64,000 nt of DNA from Nautilus pompilius (GCA_018389105.1 JACATO010001101.1:310001-374000), one strand, 5' to 3'. Counted from the first letter of the stretch, positions 35,501 through 48,471 are shown. Program-made: numbers and translations. Notes: generated by a model not told the origin, from the letters alone.

Positions 35501-36215
35501 TTTATGTAGAGAACGTTCTCTGAAAATTGTCAGATTCCATCGTGTTTCGTTGATGAAGTGGCATGGGCCCTAAAAAGGTCGATAAATCGGAGACCCCCCT
35601 TTTTTGTCCCCTTTCGTTCCTCGCGAAACATCGAACACGTCGCAATATCTGATATATTACATCATGTTTTAAAAATCTCCCTAACCCCCACGGACTTTCT
35701 CATCACCAGTGCGTTGACTAAATATACGCACAGTACCGCACAAACACTAACTATTGGTTCCAGGCTGAGCCAGGTGCGCTGGGAAGCAGGTGAAAACCGA
35801 CACGCGAAGAGCCGATTAAACTCGTCTAGTACATCCCAAACATTTTCAAAATGTAGACTCCGCATATCTGAAGCATCAGATCAAAGTTAGTCTGCATTAA
35901 TGTTGCTGCCATTTTCTATCTCTCCAGAATGGTGTTTGACTATTTGACACCTGACGCCGGTTAATGCATTTCTACCTGAGGTTTATTCAGAACCATTCCA
36001 GAATTTTGGTGGTCACCGGAAAAATTCGCACCTCTACCAGGTGGTTCCTGTTTCTAATGAGAACTAATTCCAAAAATTCTTTTGGCTGGACGCTGAGATT
36101 AATTAATCTTTTTATGGTTCACTTCCATTTTTTTAAAATAAAGAGAGAAGTTCATAATCACGTTATTCTAAAATACTTTGTCGTAACTGAATTATAAAAT
36201 GTTAATTCGTGTGCG
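32523..36215. other. Gene-poor DNA, CpG-sparse to about 35.1 kb then CpG-richer
   Basis: No recognisable gene. A candidate small exon on the minus strand ending about 35778 is discussed in the findings. The base composition changes visibly near 35.2 kb. Confidence 0.4.
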
Positions 36216-37215
36216 TTTTTAAAATACAGTATCCTGCTAAAGGACTATGAGAGTGTAGGTAGTGATATCATGGTAGTGTGGTGAATACCGTGGCTACTGG
36301 GAAGGAAATATCACTCCAAGCAACAGTTTGCAGACCAAATTCGTGTTTCAGAAGAGGCGATATCCAAGACTCTGAAGAGAATACGAAAAACCGGTACTGT
36401 TGACAATAGACAGGGCTGAGGAAGAAATCCCATAGTCTCCAGGGGTGATGTTTAGTAGTACCTCAGGATATGTTCTCTGGGTGATGAACGACGAGACAAT
36501 ACGAAAACTAGTTGTCAGAGTTTCTTCCAGAACACTACGATACACATAATCGGGCGTAGGTGCCCTCTAACCTTTGCCGGAGAAAGGAATTGAAATCGCA
36601 AGAATGGAATGGGCAGGAGAAATGAAGCAGTTTGCAGGCCAAACCAGGAGAAAAGTTCTCTTTTAAAAAATGATTCTCAGCTTGAACTGTTTGACAATGA
36701 CCAGCGGAAGTTTGTTCGAAGGCGGACGGACCTGGGAGCAGTGTACACAGCTGGTGTACACAGCTAGAACGAAGCATGAAGCTGGATCAGTATAACTATG
36801 TAGCTACATGTCAGCCAAGGAAGGAAGAGATTTTCATGGAATCGAAGGTGTGGACTGCCGAAAGGTGCAAGAAGGTTCTCGTCCACCATGTCATTCCTTC
36901 AGAAAGACATTGTCAGGAATTCATCAACATCACAATGGCTCCAGGCGTACATGCAGCGGGGTGCAAAATTATCTGAAACATAGAGATGCTGATGGAAAAC
37001 TCACCGGCACAAATTCCTGGTATAGGCATCATTGCGGCTCCATGAGGTTAAACTGATACTGAGAAGGTCAACCCGCCACCAAACACCTTGGATGAATTGT
37101 GGAAAGTGCTACAGGATATTTGGAACAATACTACAGTCATATGTTGATAACTGTATGGGAGCATTAAAACAAGTTGTCACGCTCAATATAAAACAAAGGG
37201 CTCACACGCCAAGTA
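36216..37215 (+). pseudogene. Degenerate Tc1/mariner-type transposon
   Basis: Plus-strand pieces in different frames follow the Tc1 order. QFADQIRVSEEAISKTLKRI then RKTGTVDN (36.33-36.41 kb) is the helix-turn-helix. LFDNDQRKFVRRRTDLGAVY (36.69-36.75 kb) is the '(S)DE..F.(L)F..D....V.R..G' block. LDELWKVLQDIW with NNTTV (37.09-37.14 kb) is the 'NPIE.LW..L' block near the C-terminus. The catalytic residues are not kept together in one frame, so it is inactive. Confidence 0.7.
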
Positions 37216-40185
37216 CTAATACGCTGTTCAATGTCTTTATTTTGTTGTTTTTTATATTTTCTGTAATAATTCACTGTGTATATATTCGTCTCGCAGCTGC
37301 AGTTACTCGTTATTCGTGCTAGTACTGAACTGCGTTTGTTTCCGTAATTATTTTCAATACGTATATAAATCCACACCTTTAAAAACCAAACCTGTCAAGA
37401 GTAATAGATCGTGTTACCAACTGTAATAGCGACGACTAAGAAACAGCTTCATCACTCAGAAATAAGCCATTTGACTAGCGACGTATATCGACAGCGCTCG
37501 AAGTTAGAATGGGCAGTCCTGCAAAATCCTGAATATTAGTAAATAGAATTGTAAGTTTTTTTCCATCCGTAACATAAGGGTTAGTGTTGTCTCTGTATAT
37601 GAGTATCCGATCGATGTCGCTCGATAGCTTTTGGACGGTCAACCCCGAATATACGAGTAGATTCTCTTCATTCTTCATTTAGAGTTCTACAACAACAAAA
37701 ACAACAACAAAAAATAAATAAATAAAACGAGATTTAATAAATAATATTTCTGAGGATACATCAATTTACCAAAGTGAAAAGTCGCTTCCTTTAAGATAAA
37801 ATGTATCAGTGTTTTAGAAATCCCTAGGGTTACGAAGATCAAAGAGACCAACATTATCATTATTCCGTTTTTTGAAATGTAAACCGGACAACTAACCGAT
37901 CCATTGCACAGAACCGGCGACCAAAGTCACCAAGGTAAAATTACTTTGCATCTACGTACGATGACATAAAAACTCAAGAAGCAATAATTTTATTCCTTCT
38001 GTGGGAAATTTAAAAAAAAAAATGTTATTCTTAATTATTGTAATGTAGTTCAATGTAGATGTCACTGATGCAGACATCCTGATTCTGGAAAGAAGTATCT
38101 GCTCGGTGATAGAGTTTAACGTAACAACTCAGAGCTGCAAGTTCTGGTATCAGTGTCGTGTTCCTAGCGTTGGCGACGATATTAAGCTGCTTGGAGGTTG
38201 GGGATCAAGACACCGGTGAATACTCTAGTCTTCCAGATCCGAACAGCAGCAAGGGGGTCTCTCCAGCGCTGGATCACGATATCGACAGTTACCAACTCGA
38301 CACGAAAGTTGCACCAAAAATATAACCAGAACAAAATGTTTCCGCAGCCTCGGGGACCTTGACCCCTGACCTCCTCCGGTCAGAGTGCTGACAAACTTAA
38401 GCTACCCTTCGCAATATTATGTTAGATCTTCCTGCCCGCCTTGAGTGCTCGTTGATGCTGCATATACACCCAATAATGGACCGAACGTTTTTAAGCAAAA
38501 AAGTGAAGCTAACTTTATTTTTTTTGTCTGTCAGACGATTCCGTTAAAAGGAAGTATTCAGAGTTTGGTTCTTGGAGATCGGCTACTGTCCGCGGATTAC
38601 AGCGTGCACTTGTCTTGGTTCTTTCATTCCTTTTTCAGGGTGTCGCTAGATTAGAAGTTCTCGATTAACTCCAACGGCTATCCCTAACACAAGAGCTGCG
38701 CTGTTATCGATCTGTGTTTGAGTTCCAGTTACGTCCACGCCCCCGTACAGCCGTCTTCATCTCAGATAGCGCAAGTTGGCAATGGCAGGTAATGAAGGAA
38801 AATAAACAAGTCTTCGTGCAGAATTCTGCCATATCAGCCTGTTCGTAGAGGGAGGCTCTCCGCGCTACTTGTCTGCTCTACTGATGGAAATCTATTTGAA
38901 TGCCTGACTCTCAAAAGAATGGCTGGATGTGCCTTCGTCGCAGAGTTTTAAAGCTTATTTATGTTAGCATTCAGTAGAATAAGTGTTAAAGTTGGTCTTA
39001 AGACACTCGTCGGGTGGAGAGGCGCTATGGTCGTCAGAACAATGCTTAATTGGCTTTACTGGAGTCGTCTTAACACGCAATGGATACTCGCCTGAATTCC
39101 ACCTCTAATTTCTTTAAAAAGTAGAAGAAAAATAAGAAAAACATTTTTGTTTTGTAAACATTAAAATATTCGCGAAGACACCATTCAAAATTTCCCGCAA
39201 CCATTTACAATATCGAATATCGATCACCCACCCACTCACACCCACACACACACACACACGTTACCAGCGAACCCAGATTGGAAAATAAAATATTAGTAAA
39301 GTTTCTGATTGATAAGGCAAGATTATATTTTCGTATTTTATAGATCAATTTGAATTCTTCCTTTTTATTCAGAATTTGTCGTACGTTTTACGTTTGTTTT
39401 GTTTTATTGAAAACTTTTAACGGTAGCGGCTAGCTTCGCCAGTCACAGACATCTTCAGCCGTGTCCATTTTGAGGCCACTGCGTGCGGAAACAGCGAAGT
39501 CTTTCTATCTACCGAAAATGAAGCCAGCAGAAATGTTGAGTTTTACTACAGCCTGATAATCTCCGCGTCTATTTAATGCCAAAAATTACTGATTCGGTGA
39601 CTTTGTCTGTTATGATTCTAGATGTCACCCTTAAAAGGATTCTAGAATAACGATGTTTAATCGACTGTAAACAAAGTTCATTTCATCAGATGGGCGTCGA
39701 AGATTGTATTTACATCTTTGTTTGCCTTACAGAGCACGGGGCGAAAAGTCAACTGTTTGTTCGCTTGTTCTTTAATAACTCAGATAGACACCCAAGAACC
39801 ATCGTTGCATGGTATTTACATCACAGTTTATTTCAGAAGATATTAAGAATGATGAAGATGCTTGTAAATATCGCTTTCATTAGAAAAAGAGACGTGAGGA
39901 TGGTTTGAAGTTATCGCTTCTACGTTTCACAAGAGGAATGCGAGCTGAGCTCTTTCAGAATATCAGAACAAGGCCTTTCTTCATCAGTTTATGATCTTCT
40001 GTCCTTCCTCGTCGTTTTAATAAATTCCACGATCCAATGTGAGTTTAGTACTTCAATTTATCCAGTTGTTTCTAGACAAGGACGTGATTACAGGAATGCT
40101 AGCAACTTTTATTGCAACCTCTCATTTCACATCACCTGTGCATAACCCATAGGCCGTTTTTAGCACCACGAGTCTAGGGTATTTT
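37216..40185. other. Noncoding DNA without recognised features
   Basis: Only a CA microsatellite near 39242-39259 and short A-runs. No exon or transposon domain was recognised on either strand. Confidence 0.45.
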
Positions 40186-40189
40186 ACAA

Positions 40190-40364
40190 CCTAGTGGAGT
40201 CCATTCTCTCCAGGTGTGAGAATCAAGGTGAATGGCAGCGTCCAGAGGAGGAGGGCTGTACATCTGCTTCGGACTTTTTTATGCCTTATTAGTAGCACCG
40301 CGGATCGAACCAGCGACACAAGGACTGACGATCGAACTCGCTACCCACTGCGCCACGACGCCAT
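40190..40364 (-). repeat. tRNA-derived SINE-like copy
   Basis: Read on the minus strand, GGCGTCGTGGCGCAGTGGGT then AGCG is an A-box-like start and CTGGTTCGATCCGCGG about 30 bases later is a strong B-box match. The anticodon arm does not fold as a true tRNA, so it is called as a SINE rather than a gene. The 3' boundary is approximate. Confidence 0.55.
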
Positions 40365-41139
40365 CTGACCTCTAACGTTAATGCTGGTTTTTACTAATGA
40401 GACCAAATCAATAATTACGACTCGCTCTCTTTAAGAGGTCGCTCTAGTCTTACTTAATTAATCATTCATCGATAGGAAGCCCGGTTTTTCTGCTAAACGG
40501 GCACGTGTACGTATAGCCCGCGGTTTATATTCAGATTTCCTTGTAAATCATAAAACCAAATTTACTCGACTGTAACTCGAACGACGTTTATCCGAAACGC
40601 GAATGTCACAGTCGGTACCCGAAGCTCGTTGTCTTCAAGTCGAGTAGAAATGGGAAGTAGACAACATTACGAAAACAATTTGTCTAATTCGGAGGCAAAT
40701 TTAATTGTCAGACAAACACGGCAAAGGGGAAAGCCATCCTCGTAAATGGAAGTGACATTGCGTGGAGAGTAATTCTGAGTGAGGCAAGAGGGAGGAGGAG
40801 ATTTGGCACCTTTTCCTGGTCGATGAAAAAGAAAGAACTCAGATCGGCACAGGTCATTGACCGAGAGTAGCTCGAAACATCCGTCCGGTCTGGGGGGGGG
40901 GAGGACTTTAAAATAATTTTACCCGTTGAATATTTTATTGATTGCGGCTCTTATCTGCAGCCCTGAACCCGGGGAAACTCGTTATCCTTTATCCAGCAAT
41001 ATACAGTAGCATCAGTTCTGTCGATCGTGATGAACATAGAAGTTGCAGCTCGGCGCAGGTCCTCCGTTAATAGCTGCTGCGACAAGACCTCTGAAGGAAA
41101 AACTTAATTCCAGAATTTCGATGCGTTACACGAAACCTG

Positions 41140-41300
41140 TGTGCGGCGCGGTAGTACGGTGGTTAGCCTACAGGACTGCTGAAGCTGACGGCCCTGGTTC
41201 AAATTCCATTTCTCTCCGCTCTCCCTCACCGGCCGTCCGTGCGAGTTTCCTAACCAACATAGGGGATACATGATCAGGGAATCTGGACGACGACTGTGGA
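41140..41300 (+). repeat. tRNA-derived SINE-like copy
   Basis: GCGGTAGTACGGTGGTTAGC (A-box) and CCTGGTTCAAATTCC (B-box), followed by CACCGGCCGTCCGTGCGAGT and TTCCTAACC. The last part resembles the body at 58020-58060 (CATCCGGCCGCGTGAGCTTC CTCCC), so both copies likely belong to one family. Confidence 0.55.
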
Positions 41301-44300
41301 TAATTTTGCTCTCAAAGTTCCTGCCGTCTTTCTTCGGAAAAATCGGTTTAAAATTCAGATCAGTCCGGAAGAGCACACGCGCACTCAGCCCAGCCCAGCC
41401 GCCGCGGTTGTTGGGAGTCGGCGGGATGCCCCTCGAACGGTTGGGGGGGGTGGGTGGCGGATCGCCCCTACTACCGGGAGTCGGCGAGTCGGTGGGCTGT
41501 TGGCCCTGATCCCCCGAGGAGGCTTCTTCTTCTGGAGCGTGTTCGAGGTAAAGCTCCGGACAACGGTCCGACTGTCATCAGTCCGCTTCCTGAAGTCGGT
41601 CTCTTACAGCTCCCAGACTGTAGCGCAGTCGTTACGGAAATAGCTGCGTGTGCTCAGTAGTTTCTGGGGAACGCGTCCCCAAAGTTTGAATTTTCCCGCT
41701 GGGAGGGAGTAGGGAACTCGTTTGGCCCATTACAGTGGCTCGTCTGGGTCGGCAGGGAACAGTGCCTTCCCTTACGAAGACAACTTCCACGTCTTACGCA
41801 TTACCCGGCAGGCCGACCGACATCCCCGCCCGTCTTGGTACTGATGGCGCCTTTGTCAAATTCCCGAAACAGCTTCTACAGGTGACAAGTAGACATTCCG
41901 GCCGTGGTGCGCTACTGGTCCCCAAGTCCCTACCTCCTCGGCTGTGCGGACAGAACTACGCAATAAGGCTGCACCACAGGGTATCGGACGGAACCTCTGT
42001 CATGGCGAAAGCTTATTCCTGCAGGGAGACTTTCCAAGGGCTGGGCGATGTTCGGAACGAGACGTTTCCAAGAATCTCTGCGGGGGGGGGGAACTGACGC
42101 GTGGACGACAGATCAGTGAGCTCGCATTAAAAAATAAAGTTTTAAAAATCTCTTCACAGTGACTAGGAAAAAGTCGATACGTGTCAAAAGAAGATTGATG
42201 GAGATTCATAAATAAATATTCTATTATTTAAAAAAAAACAAACAAAAACGAAATCAAATTTGGCTGCTTTAAATTCCTGATTCGCATTTGGCGAAAACTG
42301 TTTAGCCTACAAGGGCCTGTTTTCCACAGACCTCACATGACGGAAACCAGACGGAAGAAACGTTCAACTTGCATTCTATTAAGGAAACTCTAATCTTCCG
42401 ATCGGTGGCGGCTTTGATGGAATCTCCGCCTCCAGACAATTAAGAACGCTTCCTAAATGAAAGATGGTATCTTACTGGATTTCCAGATCCTGTCAGATTA
42501 AGAGGTACCTGGAGTGTGTCAGGGTCTCGCCCATTCCATTAGAAATCTTAGAGAATTCAGCTCTCTTAAGATTTGCGTCTATTGACATCAGCATCCTCCG
42601 TGAGCCTGACATTTGAAATAAATATGTCGTTTCTTTTCCCTTTTGCCAACACGGGCTTCTTACAGACTCGGAATTTTAAGAGTGTAAAGGCGCTATATGT
42701 TCAAAAAGTGAGTTTATTTTGTATTAGCATATCGTTCTTATGAAATCTGACAAAACCAATATCTAAATAGCGAGCACTTCTCCGCGTTTACTTCCGTGGC
42801 TGACAAAGGAAGACAACTGGCTTCAAACCATTCCACAGACCGAGTTTCCTGCCAAACTATCTAAAATAAGCTGTCAAATAAACTTTATATCTAAACATAA
42901 AGTGCAGCTGTCAAGCAAATATATTTCTTTCATTCTGCAAGTTAACCAACAAAGGAAGCAGCCACGTTGCATACATTTGGTCGTGTGTTGATCAGTTAAA
43001 TATCGATATGCAAGACAAATGTTGCAATATTTTCCTGCTAATAAAAACGGAATTCTGTACTGAATGCGCGTTCTTTTTTCCCGTATTCAAGGAATATATG
43101 GATAAAGGGGTCAGCTCGCCCAGCAGGTGATAATATGGCGTTACAACAGCAGCACTAAGCCCCGGTCCGAATTAAATATAAATAAAAGACTTCTCCATCC
43201 AGAAGTAGCCCCTGCTTCTTGGCCTGCCAATTAAGTGTCGGGAGTAACCCGCTGAGACTGGGAGGAGGGAATTATCCACAGAAGAAGCGGAAGAGCGCTG
43301 CACCAGAACTGGACGGCTTCCGGTCTTCTGAGCGCTCTCAGGTATTGAGCGATTGCTTACTGAACACCTCGCAATTTCCATTTCGGAGCTTTTGTCGCCG
43401 AGGCTGACAATTCCATCTAAGCAGACACGAACCAGGTCCCCGATCTCCCCAAATGTTCGGCCTCGATCCTGACCCTTACTTGCCTTTGTGTAGTAGCACA
43501 GCATGGCTTGGCAACTGCTAAAACAACGAATTATTCATTCCTAACCATCATTCCTCTGCATAAATCCCAGCGGAAGTGGAGGTCATCGATACCTAATCCG
43601 AGAGAACTGAGCGACTGTCATCTAAATACGTCGTGCAGATGCTCTTTCGAGTTGGTCCAGATTCTCATTAAAGGTGAATTTTCGTCCTACGACGAAATCG
43701 TGCAACTTCCTGTTAGACTGCGCGACGACTTCCGTAAACGGACTTTAAGACTGTCAGCTTACATCAGGCAACGTACAACGCGAGTTCCTGCTCCTCGTTC
43801 CACCCACTCACCACCCCCCCAACCCCACCCCGAAACCCTCTCACCATATTTCTAGTAGCCAAGTCTCAAAAGATCGTTGTGTATACGCGCGGGCAGCTGC
43901 TTGCTTCGAGAATCGAAATATCCCGGTAGAGGGCAGCAGTCTACGCTTTTTTTTTCTATCTTGGAAATTTCCGTAGCTGATTTCCATCGCTGTCAACCGT
44001 ATTCCGGGACGGTTTTTTGAAGAACCCATCTCCCCCCCCCCCACGCGACCAGCCCCTCTTTCCCACCCCTTTTCTGCCCGTGGCGGCAGATTCCTGGAAT
44101 CCGGTTGATCTCCTAAAGGATCTCCAAAGATCCAAAAAAATGGGGGAGGGGGGGACTGGCTGTTTTCTAATTTGAGAGAAGCCGAATTATATTGAATTGA
44201 ACTGACGCGAGAGACCAAACCAAAGGCACCGCCCAGATTTATATCAGATATGGTATTAAGCAGATAATGACGGCGACAAGGGCGACGAAACCATTGACGT

Positions 44301-45395
44301 CTCTCGCCACCAGGAGGAGATGGAATGAAAGCCCTCTCTCTCAATTTTTTTTTTCCAAATTAATTAATTATCGACTGACTGATGGTGCGTCGTCTGCTCC
44401 TTTTCTAAAAGTTGTGACTGACGCTTCTGAATTATGCGCTTTGTCTGTGGTTTTATTACCTCGTAAAATATCCCTGGATACAATTAAGTAGGCGAAAAAA
44501 AACTATTTAAAGACCCTTTTTTAATCCAGTATGATGCAGAATGTGGTAACAGTGAGGGATGGATGTAATAAAAGTGGGCTGCATTGCAACTGGCATTTTT
44601 TTAGATGAAGAACAGACCAGGAGCGGAATTAAACACAGAAAATTGAGGAAAGAAATTCCTTTTTAACTGTGAAAGACAGATAGGTGCTCAGAAATTCTTC
44701 TTCTTCTTCTACTCAATTCGTCTCCAACTCACTAAATTAACAAGAAGATAAAGCGGTTTGTCCACCTGCTACTTCTGCTGATTGCTAACTTTGATGAAAC
44801 TTTCCTTCCATAACATTTTTCGTATTTATATTCTTCGAATGCTAATCCAAATGTTTCCCAACCCTCTGGCCAGGTGCTGGGATGCGGTTCTCGCCTGTAA
44901 AGTCGATGCCACCGGTTGTTTATAACAAATAAAACAGGGGTACACAACATGTGAACGCCTTTACATTCACAAGCCAATTATGTATTGTTTATTGCAAAAG
45001 GAAACATTTCTGCCCAATAAATATTCGACCACATTTCGAGGTTATTTTAGAAATATGAATATGGTTTTTAAAAGGTGCACTTTTTGATGAACACGTCTTG
45101 GATTTCTCGACGTGTGAGGGCAGCTGAAAAGAGGGAGCTACACGGGGGAGATGTGAGGTTTTAGCCTTGGTGTCCAAGCGAGCCACCCAGGGCCATGGCG
45201 AGCCCCTTTATCGCCCTAGAAATACCAATAACAAAATTTATGCACTGTACTGACCATTTCTACGTGTCTTGCTCTAATTCTTCTGAGTCTCACTTGTCCC
45301 ATTTATAAGATTTTTCGGACATCTTGTATTCCTATGTTGAATTTTAAAATGTTAGATGTTTTTAATAAGTACGAAGAGAACTACAGACATGTATG
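41301..45395. other. CpG-rich noncoding DNA, no gene recognised
   Basis: Open frames of 60-165 residues at 41.3-42.1 kb and 43.2-44.3 kb have skewed Pro/Arg/Ser composition and homopolymer G or C runs (for example 42078-42090 and 44032-44042). They show no domain motif and no convincing splice sites. I see no gene here but cannot exclude small exons. Confidence 0.4.
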
Positions 45396-45399
45396 CAGT

Positions 45400-45710
45400 G
45401 CAGTACGTTGGGGTAACATCGTAGTACAGACGGGGCTTGTGAGTGGCAGTCCGGGTGCGAGTCAGCCAAGAGTTGACCGTGGACACTCCGTCACACGTAT
45501 TGGAAAGCTCTACTTAAACACTCGGTTTTTAGATGTGGGAGAAATCAGAAGTTCTTAATGGAAACTCCCGCGGCTATTTGTGAAGAGAAGCAAGAACCTC
45601 CCGCCGGGGAGCTTCCCTAAAATCCGAAACATTTCAGACCGCGATCTGAACTCAGGTCCTTGACGGTGGTAGCCTAGTAGCCTACCGCTGGACCACTGAC
45701 CAACCGCGAG
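45400..45710. repeat. Pair of SINE-like sequences meeting at a shared tail word
   Basis: The right part (about 45545-45705) is a minus-strand tRNA-derived SINE: GTGGTCCAGCGGTAGGC is the A-box and CCTGAGTTCAGATC the B-box. The minus-strand tail TTTCTCCCACATCTA (45530-45544) recurs exactly in a second copy at 59355-59369. The left part (45400-45529), on the plus strand, is less clear but ends at the same word. Confidence 0.5.
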
Positions 45711-45989
45711 TGCACTGTGATTAAATAGATATGCACATACATAAGTTCTGTTGTGTAGGAGTTTTGAAAGATATGATTTCGGTGTGTGGTTTATTTACTC
45801 ACCTGCGCGGACATCAAATAGCGCAATAGAGCAGATCTGAGACCGGGCGGTAGCTTTGAAGATCAAAGAATAATCAGAGGGAGGAAAATGTGCGTGAGAA
45901 TGTAATTATCGAACTCAGCCGTCCATATTATCAGTGGAAAGTTCAAAGCGACGGAAGTGTGGCCAGTAATCTTACATATGGGATTCTAA

Positions 45990-46600
45990 AAAGATAAATA
46001 AAAGAACAAACTTAAAGACCAGAGAAATGGCTACGTAGATTGTATAACGTTTGAAAACAGGAGAGAAGCCATTACTGTTCCTCGATCAGTAAGAAATAGG
46101 CTGGACGTTATCGGACTGCTCAGAAAGGTAGAGAAAGAAGAAGATTCTTTACCTAGTACGATAAATCATGTCGCCCGGAGTGAATGGGATGCTCTAAAAA
46201 GAAAAAAAAAACAAAAAGGTTGTGATGGAGTTTTACAGGATCATGAAAGTGTAGATGAACCTTCTCTATTCACCAGATAGTATAAGTTGGGTTTACAGAA
46301 ATCTTGAAAAAGATTCTGGTGAGGAATGTGTAGTGGCCAATTTTATGTGTGGTAATTGATTAAAGGATCCATGGTCAGGAAAAAGATGCTGAGCTAAAAG
46401 TTACCCTCAGCGAGCCAACTTTCGGGAGATAATTGTATTTTCCAGCGAGACGATGATCCCATGCACGTATCAAGCTACTTGAATGAGGGTTTTTTTTTGC
46501 TAGAATGAAGCTAAATCTTCTCCTTTAGGTCTAAATTCAGTAGGAAAAAAACAGAAATCAATGAATAAGCTAAAAACTGGCATTGATGAAGACTGGAAAT
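45990..46600 (+). pseudogene. Probable Tc1/mariner-type transposase fragment
   Basis: Plus-strand text AITVPRSVRNRLDVIGLLRK (about 46070-46130) resembles the 'V...TVR.RL...GL.GR' linker of Tc1 transposases. FQRDDDPMHVSSYLNEGF (about 46440-46490) resembles the 'FQQDNDPKHTS....L' block with its second catalytic Asp. The pieces are in different frames with stops. No ends identified. Confidence 0.45.
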
Positions 46601-47441
46601 CATCCCTTTTCTGAATATTGCAGATGTTTATACCTTTTGTGTGTAAGTAACATTTTGAAACACTTTTATCAAGACTGAAGCTGGTGATAATAAATTTTTT
46701 TAAAATATTTGTAAAAGTAGGATTACATCAACATAAATATCAGTATATCAGTTTAAAATATTTACTTTTGTACCAATTTTATTCTGCAATAAGCGGTACG
46801 GAATTAGTACATGAAACTGAAACACTGAAACACTTTTTCCTATTGTATTTTTTATACCTGAAAGCATCAGATGGCATTCAAATAAGTAAACATATTTCAG
46901 CAGGCAACTAATGAAGAAGTTATCAGTTGAAATCGTAATGATAATTGTATTTAAATACCTGAAATCTGTTATAGCGGGTAATTTAACACTCACTTTTCAT
47001 ACATAAATCAAAGATTAAATAAAACAAGGAAATATACTGAAGCACCTTAGAAACGCACTACTGGTATTTTTCGATGGAAATTAATTTATAATGCAGATGT
47101 TGTGCAAGATTCAAAAGACAGGTGTGGCCATAGAAGCACAAAATTTTCCTGTTGCTTGAAAGTGATGAAAAACTCTAGTATCATGAGGATGCACTTTTTT
47201 CTTTGCCGAATATGTAAAGATCTTAGTGGCATCCAGAAAAAGGGACAACAATGGCTGTCAGGACAACATTCAGATAGATTTTCTATTCGCAAGACTCCTT
47301 GAAATATGGAAGGTTTGTCCTGTGTGATGAGAATCAATGGCGTCCTGAATCGAGATACATCCGCTACCCGATCTGTCACTCTGCAGAAAAATACTCATTG
47401 TGGTAACTCTCAACTTCACAACGCTACCTCCTCAGCTGCTA
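46601..47441. other. AT-rich noncoding DNA downstream of the membrane-protein gene
   Basis: Open frames of 65-97 residues without motifs. Could include 3' UTR of the minus-strand gene to the right. Confidence 0.35.
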
Positions 47442-47781
47442 AAAGTTGTTTACGAGTGAAATAACGATTTATCTGAGTAGAGAAATGGCTTGCCACCATT
47501 GCCTAGTCTAATGTCTGTAGTTGTTGATTCATTATTGGAGTCGCCGGTGAAGTTGTTGACTGAGTATTGGACCGATTCGTGAATATCTTGCATTACCTCT
47601 GGCAGTACGTAGACATCTGAAGGTGACCACTCCTCTCGTTGACCTTGCAAATTGTGAGCTGGTTTAGAGGCTGTAAACAGTTCATCTTCGATGATTCCGC
47701 CGGACTTGACAGTATTCTCTATGTGGTTTGGCAAAAGGTGGACTCGTTACACCGACAGGACTCTATCACTGTGTTGACTAT

Positions 47782-48010
47782 TCATCTGTCGTCATGGCAG
47801 CTTAACTCATCACTACGGCCTTCTCCCACTGTTCTGCTGTCAATCTCTTGGCATAGCGAAGTCGTGCTCAGAGGCATGTTCGCGAAATTATTGAGGAACC
47901 TTTTTCTCTCTGCCAACCTCTGTACAGTTCGTTTCACGGTCTCATCTTGTGCCGCAACGTCCGGTTTATGCTGCCTCTGCAACATGCGTTTAAATACACT
48001 AATGTTTTTG
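47782..48010 (-). CDS. Unrecognised multi-pass membrane protein, exon 5 (C-terminal tail)
   Basis: The acceptor ATATCTCTAG is followed by C, which completes a codon from exon 4, then KNISVFKRMLQRQHKPDVAA, then QDETVKRTVQRLAERKRFLN. The frame ends at TGA (47782-47784), giving a charged, helix-forming tail of about 75 residues with coiled-coil-like spacing. It has no membrane segment. Just downstream another frame (47450-47734) stays open for about 95 residues, so an extra small intron or a frameshift could extend or replace this end. The exon call depends on phase agreement and on the gene model as a whole; I do not recognise the family. Confidence 0.5.
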
Positions 48011-48208
48011 CTAGAGATATCAATGGGTCATGACAATTAATTTTACTCTAGCAAGTTTATTTGTTTTCTTGGTTATTTAAAGATGTCGCGTTTTCAATGT
48101 AAACAAATGTATAAGCGACACTTGGAAATCGTGTACGTTCCTCATGGCGTACGTCTGCTGAAAAGTAGATGGGAAATGGCAGTTTCATCTGCACCCTTTG
48201 CGTTCTAC

Positions 48209-48471
48209 CACATCCTCCAGTCTTTAGAACCTCCCCACGAATTGGAAAGTAGGTAGTTTGGATCGTAGGAGGCAAAATGGAAATAAGCGGAAAGCGGAGT
48301 ATCCAGATAATGCCAACTCAAGAAAGCTGGTACAAAATGAAAATGAAACAACAGCACCATGAAGTAATAAGTAACCTTTTCGTCGTAATAACGCTTCCAC
48401 AAAATCAATAAAAGAAAGGTATTCAAAATGGCGAGTCCTAGAGGAAAAAAATATATTAATATTTTATATTT
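48209..48471 (-). CDS. Unrecognised multi-pass membrane protein, exon 4 (two membrane segments)
   Basis: 87 codons plus two bases. The acceptor TTTACTTCAG puts the exon in phase 0 after exon 3, and the ATGTG|GTAGAA donor leaves two bases for exon 5. It encodes a hydrophobic segment KILIYFFPLGLAILNTFLLL (about residues 150-171), a short loop WKRYYDEKVT, and a second one, YYFMVLLFHFHFVPAFLSW. A loop rich in aromatic residues (AYFHFASYDPNYLLS) follows. A second, stronger acceptor (TTTTTTTCCTCTAG) lies 33 bases inside the exon but would change phase. Function unknown. Confidence 0.55.

Noticed and set aside
40290..40364. tRNA gene on the minus strand
   Set aside because: A and B boxes are good but acceptor and anticodon stems do not pair; it fits a SINE better.
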